The notes: generated by a model from the letters alone, not told the origin. Counted from the stretch's first letter, positions 1-8,055 are shown. The stretch is DNA of 64,000 bases from Ferirhizobium litorale (GCA_030028905.1 JALDYZ010000008.1:62001-126000); one strand, 5' to 3'. A program made the numbers and translations.

Positions 1-2
1 TT

Positions 3-581
3 TCGGCGGCGCTGGAAAAGCGCGGCATCAAGCGAACGTACATCTCCGCCGGCAAGTACAAGGTCGAGGGCAACGAGACCGAGCCGCTTGGCAAGGACGC
101 CCTTGCTCACATTCAGGACGGCGTGAATCGCTCTTACAACCGCTTCGTTGCGGCTGTTGCAGAGGGGCGGGGGACCACGGTTGGCAAAGTCGAGGACGGC
201 TTTGGCTCGGGCCGCGTGTTCTACGCTGAAGCGCTGCTTGATCGTGGAATGGCCGATCGCATCGCGACGCTAGAGCAGACTCTGGAGCGTTTCGGAGCCG
301 TCACCCAGCCCGCATATGTGCGGCGCGTGAAGGCGGCAAACGTAGCCAAGGCTGAAGCTGCACACTCGCTTGCCGCAAAGATGCAGGCCGGCGAACAAAT
401 CACCAAACGCGAGTTCGAAAACGGCATCAGGGGACTGATGGGTTTGACGGGCTCTGAGGCAGAGCGGGCCGCTCGGCTCTACCTCAAAGCAGATCAGGGG
501 GAACCTGATGTCGATGCGGATGCTGCCGCTTTGGCAGCGGTCGAAAGGCTTCTGACCGAAGCAAAAACATTCAAAATCTAA
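3..581 (+). CDS. Phage head maturation protease, S49 (SppA/ClpP-like) family, C-terminal part
   Basis: The reading frame is open from the first bases of the window, so the start lies upstream. The visible part begins with ALEKRGIKRTYISAGKYK and continues with YKVEGNETEPL and GRVFYAEALLDRGMADRI, which are typical of the C-terminal half of S49 peptidases that process phage capsid or scaffold. The catalytic Ser and Lys are off the window. It ends 15 bases before the major capsid gene, the usual position for a prohead protease. The family call comes from recalled motifs, not a search. Confidence 0.85.
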   Translation, partial: SAALEKRGIKRTYISAGKYKVEGNETEPLGKDALAHIQDGVNRSYNRFVAAVAEGRGTTVGKVEDGFGSGRVFYAEALLDRGMADRIATLEQTLERFGAVTQPAYVRRVKAANVAKAEAAHSLAAKMQAGEQITKREFENGIRGLMGLTGSEAERAARLYLKADQGEPDVDADAAALAAVERLLTEAKTFKI

Positions 582-596
582 CATCAGGAGGCCACA

Positions 597-1799
597 TTGG
601 CTGAACTAGCAGAAAAGATTGGCGAACTCGCAGGTTCGCTGGCATCCATCAAGGAGCAGGTCGGCAACCTCGGCTCCGACTTCACCGCGAAGCTTGCCGC
701 GACCGGCGAAGTTTCCGCCGAACTCACCAGCAAGGTCGACAAGGCTCTTGTTGAGCTCGGCGAAGCGACTACTCGCCTCGGCGAACTGGAAAAGCGCGCG
801 GCTCGCGAGATTGAGGGCGGTTCGCCGATCGCTCGCGGCATCGGTGACCACATCGTTGAGAATGCGTCGTTCGAGCACGGTCGCCTCAGTCTCAACGAGC
901 GAGGCCGGTTCCGTGTTGGCATGGAGCGCGCAGACATCACCTCGGCAAATACCACCGTCGGCGCTGGCCGCTCGGCCGGCACGTCGCTGGTTCCCGGCGC
1001 CCGCGTCCCCGGAATCGTGACGCCTCCGAATCGCCAGTTCACCATCCGCGACCTGATCGCGCCTGGTCGCACCACCTCATCCAGCGTTGAATACGTCAAG
1101 GAAACAGGTTTCACGAATTCGGCCGCACCGGTTGCGGAAGGCACGACGAAGCCGAAGTCTGACCTGACATTCAACCTGCTCAGCACGCAGGTTCGCACGA
1201 TTGCCCACATCTTCAAGGCATCGCGTCAGATCCTCGACGATGCGCCGGCCCTTGCCAGCTACATCAACGCTCGCGGCACCTATGGCCTGAAGTTCGTTGA
1301 GGAAAACCAGCTTCTGAATGGTGACGGCACCGGCCAGAACCTGAACGGTGTTCTTCCGCAGGCAACCGCCTTCGCTCCGGCGTTCGCACCGGCTGAAGAA
1401 ACGGCAATTGACCGTCTGCGCCTCGCCATCCTGCAGGTTATCCTTGCCGAGTACCCGGCAAGTGGTTTTGTCCTTCACCCAACCGATTGGGCGAAGATCG
1501 AACTGACCAAGGATCTGGGCGGCAACTACATCGTCGGAAACGCCATGTCTCCGATGGGTCCGACGCTTTGGGGTCTGCCGGTTGTTCAGACGCAGGCCAT
1601 CTCTGCTGGCGAGTTCCTGACCGGCGCGTTCAACCTCGGCGCGCAGATCTTCGATCGCCTGGACGTAGAAGTCCTGCTTTCGAGCGAGAACGTCGACGAC
1701 TTCGAAAAGAACATGTTCACGATCCGGATCGAGGAGCGCCTGGCGCTGGCGGTTTACCGGCCGGAAGCCTTCGTTACCGGCGACGTCAACCCGGCATAA
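597..1799 (+). CDS. Major capsid protein, HK97 family
   Basis: A 400-residue protein of HK97 gp5 type. Residues 1-70 are a coiled-coil delta-like region (LAEKIGELAGSLASIKEQ), presumably removed by the upstream protease. The rest has the fold signature with FTIRDLIAPG, SVEYVKETGF and a long E-loop/P-domain section (FKASRQILDDAP, NQLLNGDGTG). The start is a TTG at 597 behind a strong AGGAGG at about 586-592; no ATG fits. It is the most abundant structural protein and builds the icosahedral head. Confidence 0.93.
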   Translation: MAELAEKIGELAGSLASIKEQVGNLGSDFTAKLAATGEVSAELTSKVDKALVELGEATTRLGELEKRAAREIEGGSPIARGIGDHIVENASFEHGRLSLNERGRFRVGMERADITSANTTVGAGRSAGTSLVPGARVPGIVTPPNRQFTIRDLIAPGRTTSSSVEYVKETGFTNSAAPVAEGTTKPKSDLTFNLLSTQVRTIAHIFKASRQILDDAPALASYINARGTYGLKFVEENQLLNGDGTGQNLNGVLPQATAFAPAFAPAEETAIDRLRLAILQVILAEYPASGFVLHPTDWAKIELTKDLGGNYIVGNAMSPMGPTLWGLPVVQTQAISAGEFLTGAFNLGAQIFDRLDVEVLLSSENVDDFEKNMFTIRIEERLALAVYRPEAFVTGDVNPA

Positions 1800-1808
1800 T
1801 CCTTGGAT

Positions 1809-1835
1809 GGGCGGCTTTCGGGCCGCCCTCCTTCT
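1809..1835 (+). terminator. Hairpin after the capsid gene
   Basis: A GC-rich stem GGGCGGC (1809-1815) pairs with GCCGCCC (1822-1828) around a 6-base loop, followed by a weak T-rich stretch (TCCTTCT). It sits 9 bases after the capsid stop. It may act as a partial terminator or mRNA 3' stabiliser that raises capsid yield relative to downstream genes. The U-tract is poor, so full termination is unlikely. Confidence 0.5.
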
Positions 1836-1846
1836 ATGGGGGAAGC

Positions 1847-2047
1847 ATGAAAATCAAAGCACTCAAGGCGCTTGTTGGCGAATATGGCCGATTGAACAAG
1901 GGCGACATCATCGATTTGCACCCGCATATCGCAAACCAGCTCCTTGCGTATGGATACGTCGAAGTGGCGCCGGATGATCCGGATTCGCCAGCAGCGGCAG
2001 ACATCACCGACAAGCGCGAGCCACGACGCAGAAAGGCTGCAAAATGA
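1847..2047 (+). CDS. Small head-region protein, 66 residues
   Basis: Starts at ATG 1847 behind GGGGGAAG. The N-terminus (MKIKALKALVGEYGRLNKG) is followed by DIIDLHPHIANQLLAYGYVE and a charged tail ending in RRRKAAK. Short proteins of this type follow capsid genes in many alphaproteobacterial siphoviruses and may be head-tail accessory proteins. Its stop overlaps the next ATG (ATGA), indicating coupled translation. No named family is recognised with confidence. Confidence 0.75.
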   Translation: MKIKALKALVGEYGRLNKGDIIDLHPHIANQLLAYGYVEVAPDDPDSPAAADITDKREPRRRKAAK

Positions 2048-2385
2048 CATCAACCGCGCAGCGGAAACGCAGATTCGCCAGCTACCTTGGTTCGGGCGTC
2101 ATCGGCGGCATTGGATCCCCCAACAATTCAGTTCTGCCGACGATCACCGGTACGGCGCAGGTGGGGCAGACGCTGACCTCTACGACCGGAACGTGGACCG
2201 GATCGCCGACGTATGCGCGCCAATGGAAGGCCGACGGCGTCGCAATTTCTGACGCTACGGCCGCAACCTACGTGCCTGTCATCGGTGACATCGGCAAGAC
2301 CATCACCGTAACTCTCACCGCCACCAATGCGGCAGGATCTGCCTATGTGACGAGCGCCGCAACTGCGGCAGTTATCGCGGCATAA
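2044..2385 (+). CDS. Ig-like domain phage protein (probable capsid decoration)
   Basis: A 113-residue protein. After a basic N-terminus of about 25 residues it contains one Ig-like beta-sandwich repeat with the characteristic TGTAQVGQTLT...W..DGVAI...YVPVIGDIGKTITVTLTATNAAG pattern. Such domains decorate capsids or tails and can bind carbohydrate weakly. Its ATG overlaps the preceding stop. Function as decoration is inferred from family and position. Confidence 0.75.
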   Translation: MTSTAQRKRRFASYLGSGVIGGIGSPNNSVLPTITGTAQVGQTLTSTTGTWTGSPTYARQWKADGVAISDATAATYVPVIGDIGKTITVTLTATNAAGSAYVTSAATAAVIAA

Positions 2386-2386
2386 C

Positions 2387-2743
2387 ATGGCCCTGCTGTC
2401 ACTCGATGACGTCAAGAAGCACCTTCGGGTGCTTCACGATGACGAAGACGCGGAAATTGCGATATATCAGGCGGCGGCAGAAAACATTGTCGTGCAGCAC
2501 CTTGATCGCATTGTCGTTGCCGAGGGCGTGGAACTGCCAGCGGATGGCGAGGATGGATACGACCCCTACACCATGGTGATCACGCCAGCGATCACAGCGG
2601 CAATCCTGCTGACCATTGGCGACCTATTCGAGAACCGTGAGGCCGACGCAAAATCCAACGGCGAGGCGATGTTGCCGCGATACGTCAGGGCGCTCATTGC
2701 GCCGTGGCGAGTATGGCGCATGGTCGACTGCGAGACGGCCTAA
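2387..2743 (+). CDS. Head-tail connector protein, gp6-like
   Basis: A 118-residue protein with the helical HK97 gp6/phage_connect pattern: MALLSLDDVKKHLRVLHDDED at the start, AAENIVVQHLD in the first helices and a PAITAAILLTIGDLFENRE helix that is the best-conserved part of the family. These proteins form a ring under the portal. It begins 1 base after the preceding stop, and its stop overlaps the next start (TAATG). Confidence 0.88.
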   Translation: MALLSLDDVKKHLRVLHDDEDAEIAIYQAAAENIVVQHLDRIVVAEGVELPADGEDGYDPYTMVITPAITAAILLTIGDLFENREADAKSNGEAMLPRYVRALIAPWRVWRMVDCETA

Positions 2744-2925
2744 TGCCCTGGGTTCGCTTCACCGCGGACTTCGACTGGAAGCCGACGCCTGCCGTTACCG
2801 TGGCATACAAGGCCGGCATGGTCAGGCTCGTGACGCGGGCTTGTGCAGCCGCCGCTGGCTATCGTGCTGTTGTTGTGGCGCGGCCGGCAGATCGGCGAGC
2901 CAAGAAGGGAAAGCGTAATGGCTGA
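2743..2925 (+). CDS. Small phage protein of unknown function, 60 residues
   Basis: ATG 2743 overlaps the stop of the connector gene by one base. The product starts MPWVRFTADFDWKPTPAVTV and ends in a strongly basic tail (RPADRRAKKGKRNG). Short proteins of this kind are often found between the connector and head-tail adaptor genes in rhizobial prophages. No domain is recognised, and it overlaps the next gene by 8 bases. Confidence 0.65.
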   Translation: MPWVRFTADFDWKPTPAVTVAYKAGMVRLVTRACAAAAGYRAVVVARPADRRAKKGKRNG

Positions 2926-3274
2926 CAAACGTGGTGCCGGCAGAATGCGCGCAAAGTTGCATTTTCAGCGGCGCGAGATTTCAGACGATGGCTATGGCAA
3001 CCCAATCAGTGGTGAGTTCGCCACGGTCTTCTCCGCCGCTGCGGAGATGATGCCGCTGCGAGGCGGCGAACCGGTGCTTGCCGCGCGCCTTACCGGGGTG
3101 CAGCCGTACATCGTGCGGATCCGCAGCCATGCGGCGGCGAGGCAGGTTACTCCGGCTTGGCGGATCGTTGATGCGCGCAATCAGGAGCGGGTTTTCAACG
3201 TCACGGCCATTTCGGATCCAGACGGCAAAGGCGCGTGGCTCGACGTCATGGCAACGCAAGGCGAGGCGGCATGA
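2918..3274 (+). CDS. Head-tail adaptor (head closure) protein, SPP1 gp16-like
   Basis: A 118-residue protein of the phage head-tail joining family. It shows the usual N-terminal RAKLHFQRREISDDGYGN, the central PLRGGEPVLAARL and a C-terminal WRIVDARNQERVFNVTAI..D..G.WLDV. It seals the connector and receives the tail. ATG 2918 is chosen because it follows AAGAAGGGA and gives the family's normal length; a longer upstream frame would overlap the previous gene completely. Confidence 0.85.
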   Translation: MADKRGAGRMRAKLHFQRREISDDGYGNPISGEFATVFSAAAEMMPLRGGEPVLAARLTGVQPYIVRIRSHAAARQVTPAWRIVDARNQERVFNVTAISDPDGKGAWLDVMATQGEAA

Positions 3275-3486
3275 GCAAGAACGACGATTTGATTGTAAGG
3301 CTTGCGCCATCCGAAGGCACTGGCAAGTCTTCGCTAACGGTTACTGTCGGCATGCGCAAATGGGTGCCCGCCGCTTTGTATGTCGGTCAATTGGTCTACT
3401 TCATCATTCCAAGCAAGGCTTGGCGCGAAGGCTTTGCTGATTGGTTCGCCGATGCGGTTTCCAAGCGCGGCGTTTGGGTGCGTTAA
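3271..3486 (+). CDS. Small phage protein, 71 residues
   Basis: ATG 3271 overlaps the head-tail adaptor stop (ATGA), and the stop overlaps the next ATG at 3486. The sequence MSKNDDLIVRLAPSEG...GVWVR has no recognised domain. The tight overlaps on both sides and good codon use argue for a real gene in the head-tail joining block. Confidence 0.6.
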   Translation: MSKNDDLIVRLAPSEGTGKSSLTVTVGMRKWVPAALYVGQLVYFIIPSKAWREGFADWFADAVSKRGVWVR

Positions 3487-3977
3487 TGGCGCTCAAAGCG
3501 AAGGTTTTGGGCCGCGAGGCGCTGACGCGACGACTGAACGAATTGGCGCCGAACGTCGAAAAGTATGCCGCCGAAGCCAAATTAAAGGCCGCCAAAGAGG
3601 CGGCCGAGCTAATCAGGCAGAAAGCGCCAGTAGGCGCCACCGCAGAATATCGCGATAGCTTTGTCGCCGGCCGGATTGCCGACAATCCAGACAAAAAGCC
3701 CGTCGGCATCAATCAGTCCAAGGATCCGAGCGCTGCCGGCATCTTTGCCGAATACATCTGGCGCTTTCTCGAGTTCGGGACCGCGCCGCACAGCACTGTG
3801 ACGGGCGGCGGAACAGTCCTCGGTAAGAAGAAGGCGGCGACCAGCGGCAAGAAGGGCCATCCTGGCACAGCGGCACAACCGCACATTTTCCCGACCTGGC
3901 GATCCTTCAAGCCAAAAGCCATGAAGCGCGTGCGCGCCGCGGTAAATAAAGCAGTGCGCGAAGCGATGGGGAAATAG
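3486..3977 (+). CDS. HK97 gp10-like tail completion/neck protein
   Basis: A 163-residue protein with the HK97-gp10 family pattern: an amphipathic N-terminal helix (LTRRLNELAPNVEKYAAEA), the ELIRQKAPVGATAEYRDS block, the FLEFGTAPH motif typical of the family, and a C-terminal PHIFPTWRSFKPKAMKR segment. It acts at the head-tail interface or in tail completion. ATG 3486 overlaps the preceding stop. Confidence 0.9.
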   Translation: MALKAKVLGREALTRRLNELAPNVEKYAAEAKLKAAKEAAELIRQKAPVGATAEYRDSFVAGRIADNPDKKPVGINQSKDPSAAGIFAEYIWRFLEFGTAPHSTVTGGGTVLGKKKAATSGKKGHPGTAAQPHIFPTWRSFKPKAMKRVRAAVNKAVREAMGK

Positions 3978-3980
3978 CCA

Positions 3981-4406
3981 ATGGCCAGCGCAGAACTTGA
4001 ATTGCAGGGCGCAATGGTTGCGCGCCTGAAAGCCGACGCGCCTTTGACGTCGCTGATTTCCGGAAGGGTGTACGACCAGCCGCCGGCCGATCTCAACGGC
4101 GTCGTGCCAGCCGCTACTTACCCCTACGTGACGCTCGGCGAAGCGCAGACAATCCGCGATGACGCGACATGCGTTCGCGGAGGAGAGATTTACTTGACCC
4201 TTCATGCGTGGTCGCGCGCGGTCGGGTTTCCAGAAGTGAAGCGCATTGCGGATGCCGTGGCGGATAGCCTTCACGATGCTCCGCTGGCGCTCGCCACCAA
4301 CAGACTGAATTCTATCGAATACCGGCAGACCCGCGTCTTCCGAGATCCCGATGGCATCACCAGCCATGCGGTCATTGAGTTCGTGGCTTTCACCGAAAAG
4401 CCCTAA
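3981..4406 (+). CDS. DUF3168 tail completion protein
   Basis: A 141-residue protein of the DUF3168 type found between gp10-like and tail tube genes. Recognisable parts are the N-terminal LQGAMVARLKAD, the P..TYPYVTLGE block and the strand EIYLTLHAWSR. It probably sits at the tail terminator position. It starts 4 bases after the gp10 gene. Confidence 0.85.
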   Translation: MASAELELQGAMVARLKADAPLTSLISGRVYDQPPADLNGVVPAATYPYVTLGEAQTIRDDATCVRGGEIYLTLHAWSRAVGFPEVKRIADAVADSLHDAPLALATNRLNSIEYRQTRVFRDPDGITSHAVIEFVAFTEKP

Positions 4407-4438
4407 CGCCCCACAATCCCACCACATAGGAGACCACC

Positions 4439-4873
4439 ATGTCCCAGCAGAAGGGGCGCCTGCTCCTCATTCAGATCGGTGACGGCGATGTTGATCCCGG
4501 CCCCGAGACGTTCAGCAATCTTTGCGGCCTGACGACCCGAAGCTTCAATCTTTCAGCCAACGAAGTCGACACCACGATTCCGGATTGCGCCAACCCGGGT
4601 GGAGCCGTGCAGCGCACCGCTGAGCCAGGTATAGTCAACCGTACTTTCTCCGGCTCCGGCAAGTTCTTCAAGGGCGCGACGAGCGATACCGTGATGGGCC
4701 ACGTTACCGGCGCCACCGTGTTCAATGCCAAGGTCATCGTCCCCGGCCTCGGCACCTATACCGGCGCTTGGTTCGTGTCTGAGTTCGAATTTGCCGGCGA
4801 AATGGAAGGCAACATGGACTTCAACGCGACGTTCGTCGCTGCTGGCCCGCTCGCGTTCACCGCAGAGGTGTGA
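4439..4873 (+). CDS. Major tail tube protein (TP901-1/phage_tail_2 type)
   Basis: A 144-residue protein starting MSQQKGRLLLIQIGDGD, with RSFNLSANEVDTTIPDC, SGSGKFFKG and a final EMEGNMDFNATFVAAGPLAF, as in rhizobial and GTA-like tail tube proteins. It polymerises into the flexible tail tube. ATG 4439 has AGGAGA at about 4429-4434. Confidence 0.88.
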   Translation: MSQQKGRLLLIQIGDGDVDPGPETFSNLCGLTTRSFNLSANEVDTTIPDCANPGGAVQRTAEPGIVNRTFSGSGKFFKGATSDTVMGHVTGATVFNAKVIVPGLGTYTGAWFVSEFEFAGEMEGNMDFNATFVAAGPLAFTAEV

Positions 4874-4876
4874 TCC

Positions 4877-5212
4877 ATGGCTCATGAAGTAAATGGCGCG
4901 CGCGGGGAAGTGGCTCTCCGCGCTGGTGGCGAGGATCTGGTGATTGCCGCCACGATGCACGGCCTCGCTGCGGTTTCGACGCAGCTTGAATGCAAGTCGC
5001 TCGCTGACCTGTTCGAGCGCCTATCCGGCGTTGAGGTCGGCGCCACGCTGGCCGCAATTCAGTGCCTGACGGTTCGCGGCGATAAGATCAAGGCTCTGGG
5101 CAAGATCAAGCTCAAGGACTTCAAGGCATGCGCCGCCGCGTTCAACGCCGCTCTCTCGCACCACTTCGAAGGTGATGAGGGAAACGACCAAGCCGCCGAG
5201 GAAGCGATTTAG
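4877..5212 (+). CDS. Tail assembly chaperone, GTA gp10-like (short, zero-frame form)
   Basis: A 111-residue protein of the GTA-gp10/Phage_TAC_11 type. It shows the typical N-terminal NGARGEVALRAGGEDLVIAATM and a central domain with LADLFERLSG. It is expected to chaperone the tape measure protein. The frame ends at a TAG at 5210-5212, but 25-31 bases earlier lies a correctly phased slippery heptamer, so part of the product probably reads on into the gene that follows (see the entry at 5179). Confidence 0.85.
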   Translation: MAHEVNGARGEVALRAGGEDLVIAATMHGLAAVSTQLECKSLADLFERLSGVEVGATLAAIQCLTVRGDKIKALGKIKLKDFKACAAAFNAALSHHFEGDEGNDQAAEEAI

Positions 5213-5230
5213 ACACCTTCTTTTGGCGGC
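5179..5230 (+). promoter_or_regulatory. Predicted -1 programmed ribosomal frameshift signal
   Basis: The heptamer G GGA AAC (5179-5185) is in exact X XXY YYZ phase with the chaperone frame (codons GAG GGA AAC). Six bases downstream, GCCGCCGAGG (5192-5201) can pair with TTTTGGCGGC (5221-5230), six GC pairs plus A-U and G-U pairs, with a 19-base loop. The -1 frame is open from the slip site through the following ORF. Lambda uses GGGAAAG at the same position (G/GT). Slippage itself is inferred. Confidence 0.75.
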
Positions 5231-5235
5231 AGTGG

Positions 5236-5409
5236 ATGAAGACTGCATTTGGGGCGCTTGGCTGGAAGCCAGCCGAGTTTTGGGATTCGACGCTCACCGA
5301 GTTCTTCCAGGCCATCGAAGGATGGAATGAGGCGAACGGCGTCGAGAAGAAGGCGGGTCCGCCGACGGAAGACGATCTTGAGTCGCTGGCAAAGCGGTAT
5401 GGTGGTTAA
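5236..5409 (+). CDS. Tail assembly chaperone, downstream (T-like) part, probably made by -1 frameshift
   Basis: The ORF MKTAFGALGWKPAEFW...LESLAKRYGG (57 residues from ATG 5236) matches the short tail-chaperone proteins that follow GTA gp10 (KPAEFWDSTLTEFFQA is the recognisable block). Protein-like sequence extends upstream of the ATG in the same frame (LDTFFWRQW), and no ribosome-binding site precedes the ATG. This supports synthesis as the C-terminal part of a fusion with the 4877 gene by -1 slippage, rather than independent initiation. Confidence 0.8.
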   Translation: MKTAFGALGWKPAEFWDSTLTEFFQAIEGWNEANGVEKKAGPPTEDDLESLAKRYGG

Positions 5410-5747
5410 AACTTGCGCCATACGTTGGGATTCGCAGCGTATGCCTTGATGTATGGCGCAAGCTGACCTTCCATGATAGTGGCCATGTAGCGCGGGCGAA
5501 CCAGTCCATACTGGTCGCATTCATGGACGCTAATCGCGTAAAACCTTGCGGCTTTTTCCTTGAATGGCTTTTCGTAGGCCAGCGACATCGCCACCGACAC
5601 GTCTTTTTCGCATTTCGCGATAATTCGAGGCGTGGCGGTAAGCCTCGGTTGACTTGCTCCCGCATGCATCCCAAGGCTGTAGCCGATCCCGCCACTGGCT
5701 ACTACCAGCAGGGCGCACATCCCCGCCGCTTTGATTTGTGTAGCCAT
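5406..5747 (-). CDS. Small membrane-anchored protein of unknown function (minus-strand moron)
   Basis: A 113-residue protein encoded against the structural operon, in the slot between the chaperone and tape measure genes. It starts MATQIKAAGMCALLVVASGG, a probable signal anchor, followed by an alpha-helical exterior domain (KCEKDVSVAMSLAYEKPFKEK...VHECDQYG) with two cysteines that could form a disulfide. ATG 5747 follows GGGGGA; an in-frame ATG at 5768 is possible. Its stop overlaps the chaperone stop by 4 bases. No family is recognised. Confidence 0.7.
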   Translation of the reverse strand: MATQIKAAGMCALLVVASGGIGYSLGMHAGASQPRLTATPRIIAKCEKDVSVAMSLAYEKPFKEKAARFYAISVHECDQYGLVRPRYMATIMEGQLAPYIKAYAANPNVWRKF

Positions 5748-5803
5748 CCATTCCCCCAGTGGCCGCATTGCTTCCCCGCTTGCAATTATAGGATGAACCC
5801 GGC

Positions 5804-8011
5804 ATGGCTGAGAAGACCGATGACCTGATTATTTCCATCAGCACCGACCTTGCCACGGTGCGCCGCAGCCTTAAGCGGCTGGAATCGGACATCGCATCGA
5901 CCAGCGGCAATGTTCAGAAGCAGTTCGACACACTCGGCAAGGGCATCGATAAGTCGATGTCCACTGCTCTGCAGGCGCGCATCACTGAGATGGTCGGAGT
6001 CGGCAAGGCAGCGGCCAAGGAGTGGAACGGCGTTCTCTCCGATCAGGGCAAGGAACTGGATCGTCTTCGGGCGAAATACAGCCCACTCTATGCTGCGGTG
6101 AGCAACTACAGGAGCTCGATCGCCAGCATCAAGCAGGCTTATGCCGTCGGCGCCCTGTCGAGCAACGAATACGCCGCCGCAATGTCTCGTGAGCGCCAGG
6201 CGGCGCTTGCAAGCATTGCCGCCATCAAAGGCAGGAATGCAGCACTTGCTGACGCGCCGAATGTGCGCGGAGGTGCCGGGGCGTTTAATACATCGAACCT
6301 CGCCGCTCAAGGCTTCGACGTGGCCGCCACGGCCGGCTCCATGCCGTGGTATACAGTTGCCTTGCAGCAAGGTCCGCAGGTTGCGCAGGTCTTCAATGAC
6401 ATTCGCGCGAGCGGGCAGAGGATCGGACCCGCCGTGGCGGGCGCTTTCCTGCAACTCGTCAACCCTATTTCTCTCGTAACTATTGGCGTCATAGGCGCAA
6501 CCGCCGCTGCGGCAAGCTATTTTTCCGGCGTGGTGGCTGGCGGAGATAAGTCCGCCAAGGTTCTAAAGGAACAGGCCGAGTTAGTTCGTCAGGTTGTAAC
6601 GGAGTGGGGTAGCGCAGTCCCGGCGCTGCAGAAGTATTCCGAGGAGTTGGAGCGGGCAAAGAAGGCGTCTGATCTCAAGGCCGGCGCCGAGATCGTCAAT
6701 GCAAACACTCTCGAGGGCACCCGCGCCGCGATAGAGGCCGCCAGGCTTGAGTTTGACGAGCTCACCAACAAGCTGCGCAGCGCTGGTGAAGACGACGAAA
6801 TCATTCTTCGACTGCAGGCCGCCTTTCAGGAATTCACCCAAGCTGCGAATGACGGCTCTCTGGAAGTTGAGAACGTCGAACGCGTGCAAAACGCCCTTGC
6901 AGCAGCAATCAATAGCACCGGTCTTCCTGCGGCCACCGACTTCCGTGATATGCTTGAGAAGATGGCCGCTTCGGCGCTCCTGGCAGCCGGAAACGTCCAA
7001 AAGCTCAACGCTCAGACCGGCGCTGCGACGACTGCTCTTTTCCCTTCTCAAGGTGCGTATCCAAATGTCGAGAGGTCGGCGAACGGCAGAATCCAGGGTG
7101 ACACGCTGCCCGAATATGGGCCGCTACCGGAAAGCAGGCCTTCCACTGAAGGCATGTACGAAAACGGGTCTTGGACCAAGCCTAGCTCTGGCCGCAAGCG
7201 CGGCGACGACCTCGCTCGCGAAATTGAACAGATCAAGGAGCGCACGTCGGTCCTGCAAAGCATGACTGCTGTACAGGCCGGCATCAATCCGCTCATCGAC
7301 GACTACGGCTTTGCCGTGGAGAAGGCGCGCGCGAGGCAGGAACTGCTGAATGCGGCGCAGTCTGCCGGCAAGACGGTTACGCCGGAACTCGCCGCGCAGA
7401 TCGAGACGCTTTCGACGGCCTATGCGACGGCGACGGTCGAGGCGGAGAAGCTTGGCGAAAGCCAGGATAAGATCCGCCAACGCGCCGAGGACATGCGCAA
7501 TTTCCAGCAGGATCTGACGCGCGGCATTGTCGACGGGTTCCTTGAAGGCAAGAAGGCTGCGGATGTGTTCGCGGATGCCTTGGGCGCCATCGGCGACAAG
7601 CTGCTGGATCTGGCCTTCGATAGCGCGTTCGACAGCAAGACTGGATTTCTCAGCAACATCTTGGGCGGCCTATTTGGTGGCGCGACTGGTGGCAAAGATC
7701 CGTGGGCTGGCCTTCGTATACCGGGCCGCGCAACGGGCGGGCCTGTGTCTGCTGGTCAACCGTACATCGTCGGCGAGAAGCGGCCTGAGTTGTTCGTGCC
7801 GCGGACTAGCGGGACCATCATTCCGCGAATTCCAGAAATCGGCGCCAAGGGTGGCGCGGGCGGCGTGAACGTGTCGTTCGCGCCGGTCTACAACGTTCAA
7901 GGCAGTGGGCCGGAGCTCGACAAGCTGCGTGAGCAAATGGCGCGAGACCGCGCCGAATTCGAGGGCAGGGTGCAGAAGATCGTTCGCAATCGACCGAACA
8001 GGGGGTGGTAA
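5804..8011 (+). CDS. Tail length tape measure protein
   Basis: A 735-residue protein with the phage tail-length tape measure pattern: an N-terminal coiled coil (residues 1-120), a hydrophobic membrane-active region around 200-245 (ISLVTIGVIGATAAAASYF), long helical segments to about 620, and a Gly-rich C-terminus with GRATGGPVSAGQPYIVGEKRPELF, a motif typical of these proteins. It sets tail length and helps DNA pass the inner membrane. Confidence 0.92.
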   Translation: MAEKTDDLIISISTDLATVRRSLKRLESDIASTSGNVQKQFDTLGKGIDKSMSTALQARITEMVGVGKAAAKEWNGVLSDQGKELDRLRAKYSPLYAAVSNYRSSIASIKQAYAVGALSSNEYAAAMSRERQAALASIAAIKGRNAALADAPNVRGGAGAFNTSNLAAQGFDVAATAGSMPWYTVALQQGPQVAQVFNDIRASGQRIGPAVAGAFLQLVNPISLVTIGVIGATAAAASYFSGVVAGGDKSAKVLKEQAELVRQVVTEWGSAVPALQKYSEELERAKKASDLKAGAEIVNANTLEGTRAAIEAARLEFDELTNKLRSAGEDDEIILRLQAAFQEFTQAANDGSLEVENVERVQNALAAAINSTGLPAATDFRDMLEKMAASALLAAGNVQKLNAQTGAATTALFPSQGAYPNVERSANGRIQGDTLPEYGPLPESRPSTEGMYENGSWTKPSSGRKRGDDLAREIEQIKERTSVLQSMTAVQAGINPLIDDYGFAVEKARARQELLNAAQSAGKTVTPELAAQIETLSTAYATATVEAEKLGESQDKIRQRAEDMRNFQQDLTRGIVDGFLEGKKAADVFADALGAIGDKLLDLAFDSAFDSKTGFLSNILGGLFGGATGGKDPWAGLRIPGRATGGPVSAGQPYIVGEKRPELFVPRTSGTIIPRIPEIGAKGGAGGVNVSFAPVYNVQGSGPELDKLREQMARDRAEFEGRVQKIVRNRPNRGW

Positions 8012-8019
8012 GTGGCAAT

Positions 8020-8055
8020 AAAAAAAGGAGGTCCCTACCGGGTGGCGGGCCTCCT
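8020..8055 (-). terminator. Rho-independent terminator on the minus strand
   Basis: Read on the minus strand, AGGAGG (8055-8050) plus CCC pairs with GGG plus CCTCCT (8031-8026), with one unpaired base in the stem and an 11-base loop, followed directly by seven T (8026-8020). This is a clear intrinsic terminator for a transcript coming from the right, although all flanking tail genes are on the plus strand. Confidence 0.7.
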
